Part shown: piece after piece, positions 1 through 8,655 of the stretch
How positions within the stretch are numbered: position 1 is the stretch's first letter
How the letters are laid out: each line of letters opens with the position of its first letter
Made by a program: the position numbers and the translations under genes
Origin: Variovorax sp. EL159
GTDB taxonomy: Bacteria; Pseudomonadota; Gammaproteobacteria; Burkholderiales; Burkholderiaceae_C
Length of the DNA stretch: 64,000 bases
Assembly (NCBI RefSeq): GCF_900100965.1
Contig: NZ_FMUJ01000004.1
Coordinates: forward strand, 310,001-374,000
Direction of reading: 5' to 3'
The notes under the pieces: model-generated
Databases searched by the model: none
The model's input: only the letters and a program-made list of their open reading frames with translations
Told to the model about the DNA's origin: nothing

Positions 1-965
1 TGCCCGCCATCAAAGCCGAGGCCCCCCGCTTTGCCGTGCAGCACCCCGACGGCCGCGCCATCCAGCAGGCGGTGATTGCCTCCTGCCTTGCGCAGATGCT
101 GCCCAACGCCAGCGAGATCGCCGCCGGCAGCACCGACGAAGAGCAGGTTCACCAACTGCGCATCGGTATCCGGCGCCTGCGCACCGCGCTGCGCGAACTG
201 GCGGGGCTCGATGCGGCCTCGGGCCTGCTCGATGCGAGCGGATGGGAGCCACCGTTGATCGATGCCTTCCGCGCGCTCGGCGCCCTGCGCGACCGCGAAC
301 AGGTCGTGAAGCTCGCGCAGCCGCAACTGCGCGACGCGGGCGCGCCGGACTTCGACCCGCTGGCCGGCGACGACGCAGCCGCCCATGCGCCATCGCCCGG
401 CGATGTGGTGCGTGCGCCGGCGTTCCAGAACGTGCTGGTGTCGCTGATCGGATTCACCGCCGCAGGACCGGAAGAAGCCGCACCGGCGAGCGGCACTCAA
501 GAGGAAGCGGTCGAAACCACCCCATCAGCTCCTCGTCCGATGAGTGCCGACGCGGCCCGTCGCCTGCTGCGCAAGCGCCTGCAGCAACTGCACAAGCTGG
601 CCGTGCGCGACGGCGCGCGCTTCGAGGCGCTGGACACCGAAAGCCAGCACCGCGTGCGCAAGCGCCTCAAGCGCCTGCGCTACCTCGCCGAATTCGTCGC
701 GCCCTTGTTCGAGGCGCAAGACAAGGGCCGCGACAAGGACGCCGCGGAGCGCTACCTGAAAGCGCTGCGCCCCGCGCAAGACGCGCTGGGCGAATTCAAT
801 GACGAAGCCGTGGCGCTGGCCCTGTATCGCGAGGCCACGGCGCGCGATGCACGTGCGTGGTTCGCCGTGGGCTGGTTCAGCGCGCGCCACGCGGCTGGCG
901 CGAAGGCCTGTCGCAAGGCCCTGGAGAAGATCGAAGGCGCACAGCGGTTCTGGAAGAAGAACTGA
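1..965 (+). CDS. CHAD domain protein, 5' end outside window
   Basis: The reading frame is open from the left edge, and the residues before the first GTG (position 36) look like the linker that usually follows a CYTH domain, so the gene probably starts upstream and may encode a CYTH-CHAD protein. The visible part is a CHAD domain: a conserved His/Arg helix near residues 40-58 (HQLRIGIRRLR) and a second copy near 200-215 (HRVRKRLKRLRYL). CHAD domains are helical bundles that bind polyphosphate through such basic residues. The middle (about 125-180) is an Ala/Pro-rich insert of low complexity. CHAD identity is clear; partnership with a CYTH triphosphatase domain is inferred from the open 5' end. 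Confidence 0.85.
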   Translation, partial: PAIKAEAPRFAVQHPDGRAIQQAVIASCLAQMLPNASEIAAGSTDEEQVHQLRIGIRRLRTALRELAGLDAASGLLDASGWEPPLIDAFRALGALRDREQVVKLAQPQLRDAGAPDFDPLAGDDAAAHAPSPGDVVRAPAFQNVLVSLIGFTAAGPEEAAPASGTQEEAVETTPSAPRPMSADAARRLLRKRLQQLHKLAVRDGARFEALDTESQHRVRKRLKRLRYLAEFVAPLFEAQDKGRDKDAAERYLKALRPAQDALGEFNDEAVALALYREATARDARAWFAVGWFSARHAAGAKACRKALEKIEGAQRFWKKN

Positions 966-1010
966 GGAGCGGCGGCCCCAGGGCGCAAGGCCCTTGCTGT
1001 CTCGGTGATG

Positions 1011-1487
1011 TCAGTGATGGTGCCCGTGCGCCCCATGCACGTGCCTGTGTTCGATTTCCACCGGCAGCGCCGCGCGCACGTCCGTCACCTGCAGGCTGAA
1101 GCGCAGTGCCTTGCCGGCCCACGGATGGTTGCCGTCGAGCAGCACGACCGGGCCCTTGATCTTCGTCACCGTGAACACGTGCTGCGTGCCGTCGTCCAGC
1201 CGCCCCTGCAGCTGGCCGCCGACCTTCACGCCCGGCGGAAATTCGGTCTTGGGGATGGTGCGCACCAGCGCCTCGTCGCGCTGACCGAAGGCGTCCTCGG
1301 GCGAGAGGTTCAGCGTGGTCTGGAAGCCCTTTTCCTTGCCATCGAGTGCTTCCTCGATCTTGGGCAGCGTGTTCTCGTAGCCGCCATGCAGGTAGGCCAT
1401 CGGCTCGGGGCTGGCTTCGATGAGCTTGCCCTGCGCGTCCGAGACTTTGTACTTGATGGTGACGACGGTGTCTTTTTCGATTTTCAT
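1011..1487 (-). CDS. slyD: FKBP-type peptidyl-prolyl isomerase SlyD
   Basis: A 158-residue SlyD-type foldase that speeds cis-trans isomerisation of prolyl bonds and acts as a chaperone. The FKBP core (residues 1-70 and about 125-150) is interrupted by the insert-in-flap domain (about 70-125), as is usual in SlyD. The C-terminus is rich in histidine (EHRHVHGAHGHHH), a short version of the metal-binding tail that in E. coli SlyD binds nickel. The gene is convergent with the CHAD gene and about 40 bases from the LysR stop. The ATG at 1487 is the natural family start. Cytoplasmic; no signal peptide. Confidence 0.93.
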   Translation of the reverse strand: MKIEKDTVVTIKYKVSDAQGKLIEASPEPMAYLHGGYENTLPKIEEALDGKEKGFQTTLNLSPEDAFGQRDEALVRTIPKTEFPPGVKVGGQLQGRLDDGTQHVFTVTKIKGPVVLLDGNHPWAGKALRFSLQVTDVRAALPVEIEHRHVHGAHGHHH

Positions 1488-1527
1488 GGGGTCGCATTTT
1501 CAGTGGAAACCGAAAAGGCGCTGGCGG

Positions 1528-2454
1528 CTAGGCTTTCCACGGCGGGGTGGGCTCCTGCAGCACATCCATCTGGCCCAGCTTGCCGATCACGGTGTCGATG
1601 AAGGTCGACACCGCCAGCGGCAGGTGCTTTCGGCTCGGGTAGACCACGCTCAGGCCCCGGCCGGTGTACTGGTACTGCGGCAGCACCGGCACCAGCAGGC
1701 CTTCCTGCTCGTCGCGCGTGGCCATCGACGGCGGCAGCTGCGTGATGCCCAGCCCGGCCAGCGCCGCCTTGCGCAGCGCCTGCGCGGTGTTGCCGGTGAA
1801 GCGGCCCGTCACCTGCACTTCTTCTTCCTCGCCATCGGGGCCGGCGAGCCGCCAGGTGGTGTGGCCGGTGGGGTGCGGCGGGGTCACGCAGTCGTGGTTC
1901 ACCAAATCCTGCAGGCTGGCGGGCTGGCCGCGCCGCGCGATGTAGGCGGGGCTTGCCAGCAAGCCGCCGCTGCGCGTGGCCAGCCGCCGGCCGATGTAGC
2001 CTGAATCGCGCAGCACGCCGCCACGGAAGGCCACGTCGATCCGCTCGGCGATCAGGTCGGCGGGGGCGTCGCTGAGCACGAAGTCGAGCTTGACCAGCGG
2101 ATGGGCCGCAAGGAAATCCGCGATCCATTCCATCGGGAAGAAGTCGAAGAAATCCGCCGGCGCGGCCACCCGCACCAGCCCGCTCGGCGCCTGGCCGCCC
2201 GCCACCAGTTCCTGCCCCGCCGCGACCAGCCCGTCGACCGCGCCGGCGCAGCGGTCATGAAATTCCTGCCCCGCACTCGTCAGGGTCAGCTTGCGCGTCG
2301 ACCGCTGCATCAACCGGGTGCCCAGCTGCGCCTCGAGCTGCTGGATGCGCCGGCTCACGGTGTTGGGCGGCAGGCCCAGGCGCCGGCCTGCCTCGGCAAA
2401 GCTGCCGTGGCGCACCACCTGCACAAACATGGCGATGTCGTTGAGGTCGAGCAT
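1528..2454 (-). CDS. LysR-family transcriptional regulator
   Basis: A LysR regulator of about 308 residues. The first 60 residues are the winged helix-turn-helix (MLDLNDIAMFVQVVRHGSF, then SRRIQQLE), followed by a periplasmic-binding-like effector domain. The frame stays open further upstream to 2490, but LysR proteins begin like the ATG at 2454. It is divergent from the DoxX / FMN reductase / pirin genes, with 87 bases between start codons, so it most likely controls them. The core resembles regulators of quinone- or aromatic-stress genes (AaeR/DsdC-like branch); the effector is unknown. Confidence 0.88.
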   Translation of the reverse strand: MLDLNDIAMFVQVVRHGSFAEAGRRLGLPPNTVSRRIQQLEAQLGTRLMQRSTRKLTLTSAGQEFHDRCAGAVDGLVAAGQELVAGGQAPSGLVRVAAPADFFDFFPMEWIADFLAAHPLVKLDFVLSDAPADLIAERIDVAFRGGVLRDSGYIGRRLATRSGGLLASPAYIARRGQPASLQDLVNHDCVTPPHPTGHTTWRLAGPDGEEEEVQVTGRFTGNTAQALRKAALAGLGITQLPPSMATRDEQEGLLVPVLPQYQYTGRGLSVVYPSRKHLPLAVSTFIDTVIGKLGQMDVLQEPTPPWKA

Positions 2455-2541
2455 GGCGGGTTGATTCCTTCGAAATTTGGACGAGTGCAATCCGACTCTA
2501 CCGTCTAGTCGATCAGTGGGTGCGTGCCTAACCTTCTGCCC

Positions 2542-2931
2542 ATGACTTCTTCAACATCCCTTGCCTCCCCCACCCAGCGCCGCATCGTCTGGGGAGTTCG
2601 CATTCTTCTGGCGCTGGCTTTCGGCGCGGCCGGCGCATCCAAGCTGGCCGGCGTGCCACAGATGGTCCAGGTCTTCGATGCCATTGGCTTCGGCCAGTGG
2701 TTCCGCTATGTGACCGGTCTGGTCGAAGTCGGCGGTGCCGTGCTGCTGCTCGTGCCGGCGACCGGTTTCCTCGGCGGTCTGCTGCTGGCCGTGACGATGG
2801 TCTGCGGCGTGGCCACGCACCTGGTGCTGATCGGCGGCAACCCCGCGCCGGCGGCGGTGCTGGCGCTGCTGTCGGGCTTCGTCGCCTGGCGCCTTCGTCC
2901 CGTGTCCCGGCTGGCCGTCACGGCGGCCTGA
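2542..2931 (+). CDS. DoxX-family membrane protein
   Basis: A protein of about 129 residues with four predicted membrane spans and the DoxX/DoxD pattern: a first helix ending in GAAGASKLAG, then the GQWFRYVTGLVEVGGAVLL segment. DoxX-family proteins are small inner-membrane proteins often linked to thiol or quinone redox stress; no defined reaction is known for this subgroup. I use the ATG at 2542 rather than the in-frame GTG at 2524. It is first in a rightward operon with an FMN reductase and a pirin, divergent from a LysR gene, which suggests a quinone or electrophile response role. Confidence 0.85.
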   Translation: MTSSTSLASPTQRRIVWGVRILLALAFGAAGASKLAGVPQMVQVFDAIGFGQWFRYVTGLVEVGGAVLLLVPATGFLGGLLLAVTMVCGVATHLVLIGGNPAPAAVLALLSGFVAWRLRPVSRLAVTAA

Positions 2932-2961
2932 CCTCTTTCTTTCAATTTCTTGGAGCACCCC

Positions 2962-3549
2962 ATGACCCAGCAACAACAACCCCGCATCGGCATCATCCTC
3001 GGCTCGACCCGCGAGGGCCGCTTCGGCGAAAAACCCGCGCAGTGGATCCACGACATCGCGAAGCAGCGCACCGACCTCGCCTTCGAACTGGTCGACCTGC
3101 GTGACCATCCGCTGCCCTTCTTCAACGAGGCCGGCGCGCCCGCCTGGGGCCCGGTGAAGAACGAGGCCGCGCAGCGCTGGCAGGCCAAGCTGGCCACCTT
3201 CGACGGCCTGGTCGTCGTCACGCCCGAATACAACCACGGCCCCAGCGCGGTGCTGAAGAACGCGATCGACTGGGCCTACAAGGAGTTCGTCCGCAAGCCG
3301 ATCGGCTTCGTGGGCTACGGCGGCGTGGGTGCGGCGCGGGCCGTGGAGCAGCTGCGGTTGGTCGCGGTCGAGATGCAGATGGCCCCGGTGCGCAACGCCG
3401 TGCACATCGGCATGGTCGAGTTCATGGGCATCTGGCAGCAGGGCAAGACCTTTGAAGACTTCCCGCACCTGGCGCAGGCCGCCAAGGGCATGCTGGACGA
3501 CATCGCGTGGTGGGCCAAGGCGCTGAAGACCGCGAGGGAGGCCGCATGA
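2962..3549 (+). CDS. NADPH-dependent FMN reductase (flavodoxin-like)
   Basis: A protein of 195 residues of the NADPH_FMN_red family. It starts with the FMN phosphate-binding loop IGIILGSTREGR and contains the flavin-contact motif TPEYNHGPSAVLKNAIDWAY near residues 85-105 (typical PEYN). Members reduce quinones, azo dyes or chromate with NAD(P)H. The ATG at 2962 follows TTGGAG at 2949-2954. It sits 30 bases after the DoxX gene and overlaps the next gene by four bases (ATGA), so the three genes are probably one operon for quinone or electrophile reduction under the divergent LysR protein. Confidence 0.88.
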   Translation: MTQQQQPRIGIILGSTREGRFGEKPAQWIHDIAKQRTDLAFELVDLRDHPLPFFNEAGAPAWGPVKNEAAQRWQAKLATFDGLVVVTPEYNHGPSAVLKNAIDWAYKEFVRKPIGFVGYGGVGAARAVEQLRLVAVEMQMAPVRNAVHIGMVEFMGIWQQGKTFEDFPHLAQAAKGMLDDIAWWAKALKTAREAA

Positions 3550-4424
3550 CCACCGCCACTGCAACCGCAACCGGCACGGCGACCGGCACCGAGGCCCGCG
3601 CCATCGTCTACCGCACGCGCGGCTCGAAGCACGGGGCGATCACGCGGCTCGTGAGTCCGGGCGACCTGGGCGAGTTCCTCAAGCCCTTCGTGTTTCTCGA
3701 CCTGTTCGGCTTCAACACCGAAGGCGGCCACAAGGGCTTCGGCCTGCATCCGCATTCGGGCATTGCCACGCTGACCTGGCTGATCGAGGGCGACACGCTC
3801 TACGAAGACACGACCGGCGAACAGGGCGTGCTGCTGGGCGGCGGCGTCGAGTGGATGCGCGCGGGCAACGGCGTGTGGCACACCGGCGCACCCGCGCCGG
3901 GCGTCCAGCGCGTGGAGGGCTTCCAGCTGTGGGTGGCGCTGCCGGCCTCGGAAGAGAACGCACCGGCCCAGAGCATCTACCTCGCGCCCTCGCAGGTGCC
4001 GAAGGAAGGCCCGGCGCGCGTGCTGCTCGGGCGCTACGGCGCGGCGCAAAGCGCCATCCCGGCACCGTCCCCCATGAACTACCTGGCCGTGCAACTGAAG
4101 GACGGCGAACACTGGCGCTACACGCCGCCCGCCGGCCACACGGTGGGCTGGGTCGCGGTCAACGCGGGCCGGCTCGGCGCGGGCTACAGCGCCGGTGGTC
4201 CCGTCGGTGCCGGCGAGCTGGCGGTGTTCGAGGAATCGGACGCGGCCCTCGACTTCGTGGCGCATGGCGACACGTCCTTCGTGCTGGGCTCGGCGGTGAA
4301 GCATCCGCACGAACTGGTGATGGGCCACTACTCGGTCCACACCAGCCGCGCGACGCTCGACCAGGGCGAGGCCGAGATCCGCCGCATCGGCGCGAAGCTG
4401 CGGCAGGAAGGGCGGCTCGGCTGA
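3546..4424 (+). CDS. Pirin-family cupin protein
   Basis: A double-cupin pirin of 292 residues. The N-terminal cupin shows the metal-ligand histidines in GLHPHSG (H68, H70) and a third in GVWHTG (H112). In classical pirins the residue two after this His is a Glu ligand (HAE); here that position is Gly (residue 114), so the metal site may be changed. Some pirins act as quercetin dioxygenases, others as redox sensors. The start ATG overlaps the stop of the reductase gene. The first residues (a TATATATG-like Thr/Ala run) are low complexity and could be a flexible tail. Confidence 0.85.
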   Translation: MTTATATATGTATGTEARAIVYRTRGSKHGAITRLVSPGDLGEFLKPFVFLDLFGFNTEGGHKGFGLHPHSGIATLTWLIEGDTLYEDTTGEQGVLLGGGVEWMRAGNGVWHTGAPAPGVQRVEGFQLWVALPASEENAPAQSIYLAPSQVPKEGPARVLLGRYGAAQSAIPAPSPMNYLAVQLKDGEHWRYTPPAGHTVGWVAVNAGRLGAGYSAGGPVGAGELAVFEESDAALDFVAHGDTSFVLGSAVKHPHELVMGHYSVHTSRATLDQGEAEIRRIGAKLRQEGRLG

Positions 4425-4457
4425 CGCTGGCTGGCGCAAGCCCCCTGGCGCGGCCCT

Positions 4458-5357
4458 TCAGGTGCCGCGCCCCAGCGTCTCCTGCAGGAAGGCGATGAAG
4501 CTTTCCAGCTTCGGCGGCATGTGGGTGTCGGGCAGATGCACCACGTGCACCGGCCACGTGGGCGCCGGCCAGTCGGGAAAGAGGCGCACGAGCTTCCCTG
4601 CCTCCAGGTCGTCTTTCAGCATCAGCTCGGGCTGCAGGATCACGCCCAGCCCCGCGAGCGCAGCCTCGCGCAGCGCCATGCCGCCGTTCACGTCGAGCCG
4701 GCCACGCACGGTGATGCGCTCGGCGCCCTTGCCGTCGGGCCGCGGAAAGCGCCAGTCGCGCTCGGGCCCGGTGGCGAACAGGAAGGCCAGGCAGTTGTGC
4801 TGCGCCAGGTCGGCCGGTACCTGTGGATGCCCGTGGCGCGCCAGGTAGGCGGGCGACGCGCAGGCCACGCGCGGCGACGGTCGCAGCGGCCGCGCGATCA
4901 GGCCCGAATCGGGCAGCTCGCCCGCGCGGATCGCGGCGTCGAAGCCGTCTTCGGCGAGGTCGACGAAGCGGTCGTTGAGCGACAGCTCCACCTGCACGTC
5001 CGGGTAGCGGTCCAGGTAGCTCGCGAGCACCGGCACCAGCGCCCGCGTGCCGTAGGTGACGGGGCAGCTCACGCGCAGCCGGCCGCGCGGGCTGGCCTGC
5101 ATCTCGCGGGCGTCGAGTTCGGCCGAATCGACCAGCGCGAGGATCTCCACGCACCGTGCGTGGTAGCGCTTGCCAAGCTCGGTCAGGCTCTGGCGGCGCG
5201 TGGTGCGGTTGATGAGCCGGCCCTTCAGGCGCCGCTCCAGTTCGCGCACGTGGTTGCCGACCATGGTGGGCGTCATGCCGCTGCCTTCGGCGGCGGCGGC
5301 GAAGCTGCCGCGCTCGACCACGCGCGCAAACATCGCCATGCTGGTGAGGCGGTCCAT
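4458..5357 (-). CDS. LysR-family transcriptional regulator
   Basis: A LysR regulator of 299 residues beginning MDRLTSMAMFARVVERGSF. The N-terminal winged helix reads through RLINRTTRRQSLTELG, a signature of the CrgA/AaeR-like LysR group, and the rest is the effector-binding domain. The alternative start at 5363 would be TTG; the ATG at 5357 matches family length. It is divergent from the SDR gene at 5468 (110 bases between starts), its likely target. Its stop is 33 bases from the pirin stop (convergent). Confidence 0.88.
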   Translation of the reverse strand: MDRLTSMAMFARVVERGSFAAAAEGSGMTPTMVGNHVRELERRLKGRLINRTTRRQSLTELGKRYHARCVEILALVDSAELDAREMQASPRGRLRVSCPVTYGTRALVPVLASYLDRYPDVQVELSLNDRFVDLAEDGFDAAIRAGELPDSGLIARPLRPSPRVACASPAYLARHGHPQVPADLAQHNCLAFLFATGPERDWRFPRPDGKGAERITVRGRLDVNGGMALREAALAGLGVILQPELMLKDDLEAGKLVRLFPDWPAPTWPVHVVHLPDTHMPPKLESFIAFLQETLGRGT

Positions 5358-5467
5358 TCGCAAGCCTTGTTAAGGAGTGATCGAAGAGTTGGCCCGTTTA
5401 TCAAACAAGCGTGCGGAATGATAGTCGTGGCCTTGTTGTTCCATTCATCACCTGCACGGGGCCTTTC

Positions 5468-6208
5468 ATGACCATCGCATCCAGCGCATTCCCTCTCCAG
5501 AACCAACGCGTCGTCCTCTTGGGCGGCACCTCGGGCATCGGCCTTGCCACGGCGAAGGCGGCACTGGCCGCCGGTGCTTCGGTGGTGGTCGTGTCTTCGC
5601 GCAGCCAGCGTGTGGCCGAGGCCCTGGCCGTGCTCGGCGAGCGCGCCGAGGGCCACGCGGTCGACCTCGCCGACGAGGCCGCGGTGCGCGGCCTGTTCGA
5701 GCGGCTCGGGTCTTTCGACCACCTTGTCTACAGCGCCGGCGAATCGCTGCAGATCGGCCTGCTGGCCGAGACCGGCATCGACGCGATCCGCAAGGCCTTC
5801 GACGTGCGCGTCTTCGGCGCCATCGCCGCCGTGAAGCACGCGGCGCCGCACCTGCGGCCCGGCGGCTCGGTGGTGCTGACCAGTGGCGTCGCCAGCCTGC
5901 GGCCGCAGAAGGGCTGGACGGCGGGCGCGAGCATCTGCGGCGCCATGGAGGCCTTCACGCGCGCGCTGGCGGTGGAATTGGCGCCGATCCGCGTCAACCT
6001 CGTGAGCCCGGGTTTTGTCCGCACGCCGCTGTGGGCCGGCATTCCCGAAGCCCAGCGCGAGGCCATGTACGCCGAGCGCGGCGCGGCACTGCCGGTGGGC
6101 CGCGTGGGCGAGCCCGAAGACATCGCGCAGACCTATCTCTACCTCATGACCAACCGCTACGCCACGGGCCAGGCCGTGGTGGTGGACGGGGGCGGCGTGC
6201 TGGTCTGA
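5468..6208 (+). CDS. SDR-family protein with altered catalytic Tyr/Lys
   Basis: A classical-length short-chain dehydrogenase (246 residues). The Rossmann motif GGTSGIG (19-25), the SAG of the NNAG position (89-91), Ser139 in LTSGVAS and the C-terminal VVDGGG are all present. However, where YxxxK is expected, the sequence is TAGASICGAMEAFTRAL: the Tyr position is Gly153 and the Lys position is Cys157. This is therefore an atypical SDR; a subset of SDR paralogues is known to lack YxxxK. I start at the ATG at 5468, as the longer frame adds no SDR-like residues. It is divergent from the LysR gene at 5357. The substrate is unknown. Confidence 0.85.
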   Translation: MTIASSAFPLQNQRVVLLGGTSGIGLATAKAALAAGASVVVVSSRSQRVAEALAVLGERAEGHAVDLADEAAVRGLFERLGSFDHLVYSAGESLQIGLLAETGIDAIRKAFDVRVFGAIAAVKHAAPHLRPGGSVVLTSGVASLRPQKGWTAGASICGAMEAFTRALAVELAPIRVNLVSPGFVRTPLWAGIPEAQREAMYAERGAALPVGRVGEPEDIAQTYLYLMTNRYATGQAVVVDGGGVLV

Positions 6209-6284
6209 GCACGGCAGGCAGGCGGCGCCGGCCTGCGACAGAATCGTTCGCTTCGAGAACGACTTCTGCCACCGCAGCCCCGCC

Positions 6285-7490
6285 ATGAACATCGTCGATT
6301 CCTTCGCCAGCAACGCCGCCCGCTTCGTCGACATCCGACGCGACATCCACGCCCACCCCGAACTCGGCTTCGAGGAGCACCGCACCTCCGAGAAGGTTGC
6401 CGGCCTGCTCACCGAATGGGGCATCGAGGTGCACCGCGGCATTGCCGGCACGGGGCTCGTGGGCGTGCTGCGCAAGGGCACCGGCAGCCGCACCATCGGC
6501 CTGCGCGCCGACATGGACGCGCTGCCGCTGCACGAGGCCAACGAGTTCGCCCACAAGTCGACGAACCCCGGCCGCATGCATGCCTGCGGCCACGACGGCC
6601 ACACGACGATGTTGCTGGCCGCCGCGTGGCACCTGTCGCAGCAGGGGCCCGACGATTTCGATGGCACCGTGCATTTCATCTTTCAGCCGGCCGAAGAGAT
6701 GGGCAAGGCCGGCGCCAAGAAGATGATCGACGAGGGCCTCTTCAAGCGCTTTCCATGTGATGCCGTCTTCGGGCTGCACAACTTTCCCGTCGGCGACGTC
6801 GGCCGCTTCGCGCTCAACGAAGGTGCGCTGATGGCGTCGAGCAACACGTACAAGATCACCGTGCATGGGCGCGGCACGCACGCCTCGATGCCGCACACCG
6901 GCATCGACCCGGTGGCCGCGGTGGTCACGCTGGCGCAGCAACTGCAGACCATCGTGGCGCGCACCATTCCCAGTACCGAGCGCGCACTGCTGGCGGTCAC
7001 GCAGCTGCAGGGCTCGGATGCGCCGAACGTGATTCCCGATGTGGCGACGGTCGGCGGCACGATCCGCACCTTCTCCATCGAGGCCATCGACAAGCTCGAG
7101 GCGCGGCTGCGCGAAGTGGCGGCCGGCGTGGCGGCGGCGCATGGCTGCACGGCCGAGGTGTACTTCAACCGTTCCTCGCCGCCGACCGTGAACCATCCGG
7201 CCGAGGCGCGCTTTGCCGCGGGTGTGATGCGCGAGGTGGTGGGCGACGACATGGTCACCGACAACTTCCCCGCCGTGATGGGCGCTGAAGACTTCGCGCA
7301 CATGCTGCTCGCGCGGCCCGGCTGCTACGCGTTCCTCGGCAATGGCGACGGCGACCACCGGCTCGACGGCCACGGGCCCGGCCCTTGCATCATCCACAAC
7401 ACCTCGTTCGACTTCAACGACGAGATCATCCCGATCGGTGCCAGCTACTTCGTGAAGCTGGCGCAGCGCTGGCTGGCGCCGGGCGCCTGA
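6285..7490 (+). CDS. M20-family amidohydrolase (hippurate hydrolase-like)
   Basis: A 401-residue M20D peptidase/amidohydrolase. It has the metal-binding MHACGHDGHTTMLLAAA motif near residues 98-115, the Glu-bearing FQPAEE (about 135), the HASMPHTGIDP stretch of the lid domain (about 200), and a C-terminal MGAEDFAHML. Relatives hydrolyse N-acyl amino acids (hippurate, N-acetyl-amino acids, indole-acetyl-amino acids); the exact substrate cannot be read from sequence. It lies 24 bases before a Bug-type receptor, a common pairing in Burkholderiales that suggests uptake followed by hydrolysis of the same acid or amide. Confidence 0.9.
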   Translation: MNIVDSFASNAARFVDIRRDIHAHPELGFEEHRTSEKVAGLLTEWGIEVHRGIAGTGLVGVLRKGTGSRTIGLRADMDALPLHEANEFAHKSTNPGRMHACGHDGHTTMLLAAAWHLSQQGPDDFDGTVHFIFQPAEEMGKAGAKKMIDEGLFKRFPCDAVFGLHNFPVGDVGRFALNEGALMASSNTYKITVHGRGTHASMPHTGIDPVAAVVTLAQQLQTIVARTIPSTERALLAVTQLQGSDAPNVIPDVATVGGTIRTFSIEAIDKLEARLREVAAGVAAAHGCTAEVYFNRSSPPTVNHPAEARFAAGVMREVVGDDMVTDNFPAVMGAEDFAHMLLARPGCYAFLGNGDGDHRLDGHGPGPCIIHNTSFDFNDEIIPIGASYFVKLAQRWLAPGA

Positions 7491-7514
7491 AATTCCTTCC
7501 CTGTGTCGACGACG

Positions 7515-8537
7515 ATGAAAAAGAAAGCGGTCCCCACGATGCCTTCGACCCTGCTCACCCGGCGTTCCTTCTCCGTGTCTTCCGCATTCGCTGCGCTTGC
7601 CACGGCCGCCGCGCTCTGCGCCATCGCACCGGCCCACGCGCAGCAGCAGCAGCGCGTGCTGCACATCGTCGTGCCCTTCGGCACGGGCGCGGTGCAGGAC
7701 ACGGTGGCGCGCGCCTTCAACAACGAACTGGGCGCGGCGCTCAACGCCAGCGCCATCGTCGAGAACCGCGCGGGCGCGGGCGGCACCGTGGGCGCGGCCC
7801 TCGTGGCGCGCGCGCCGGCCGACGGCAACACGCTGCTCCTTGCAGCCGCCAGCCACAACATCGCGGGCTTTCTCTACAACAAGCTCAGCTACGACCCGCT
7901 GAAAGACTTCGTGGGCGTGGCCAACGTCGGCAACGCGGGCTACGTGCTGGCGGTGGCCAGCGGGCTCAACGTGTCGAACACGGCCGACTTCATCAAGGAG
8001 GTCAAGGCCCACCCCGGCAAGTACAACTACGCCTCGGCCGGCAACGGCAGCGCCACGCACCTGGCGATGGCGTCGTTTCTTGCGAAGGCGGGGCTGCAGA
8101 TGACGCACATCCCGACCAAGTCCACCGGCGAGGCCGTCAACGAAGTGCTCGCGGGCCGCGTGCAGGCCGTGATCTCGTCGAGCATCGGCGTGATCGGCTT
8201 CCAGGACGATGCGCGCGTGAAGCTGCTGGCCTCCACCGGCCAGTCGCGCAGCCCCTTCCTGCCGAAGCTGCCGACCGTGGCCGAAAGCGGCCTGCCGGGC
8301 TACGCCTTCGATTCGTGGATCGGCCTGCTCGCGCCGGCCGGCACGCCCAAGGCCGAAGTCGAGCGCATCAACATCGCGGCCAACAAGGTGCTGGCCGACC
8401 CGGCGATCCAGGAACGCTTCAAGCGCCTGGGCGTGGAGCCGCGCAGCCAGAACCCGGAAGAATTCCAGAAGCTGCTGCGCACCGACTGGGACGCGATGGG
8501 CACTGTCGTCAAGGCATCGGGCGCAAAGATCGACTGA
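7515..8537 (+). CDS. Bug-type (TTT family) periplasmic solute receptor
   Basis: A 340-residue tripartite-tricarboxylate-type binding protein of the Bug family. A signal peptide is visible (TRRSF followed by an Ala-rich helix and AHAQQ); the twin Arg could mean Tat export. The mature part begins with the Bug pattern VVPFGTGAVQDTVAR and has NKLSYDPLKDF and the VLAGRVQAV segment. Starts at 7503 (GTG), 7515 (ATG) and 7539 (ATG) are all possible; 7515 is chosen. No TctA/TctB membrane genes are in the window, so this is an orphan receptor, probably co-transcribed with the M20 hydrolase. Confidence 0.88.
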   Translation: MKKKAVPTMPSTLLTRRSFSVSSAFAALATAAALCAIAPAHAQQQQRVLHIVVPFGTGAVQDTVARAFNNELGAALNASAIVENRAGAGGTVGAALVARAPADGNTLLLAAASHNIAGFLYNKLSYDPLKDFVGVANVGNAGYVLAVASGLNVSNTADFIKEVKAHPGKYNYASAGNGSATHLAMASFLAKAGLQMTHIPTKSTGEAVNEVLAGRVQAVISSSIGVIGFQDDARVKLLASTGQSRSPFLPKLPTVAESGLPGYAFDSWIGLLAPAGTPKAEVERINIAANKVLADPAIQERFKRLGVEPRSQNPEEFQKLLRTDWDAMGTVVKASGAKID

Positions 8538-8655
8538 CAAGGTGCGACGGCTGGCGGGCCGTGTAGGACGCCAGTCAATTGACAACGCGCCGGCCTCGGC
8601 CATGCTCCCTGGTGGATTCCGATGCATCCGGCATCGGACGGAAAGGGACTTTTTC

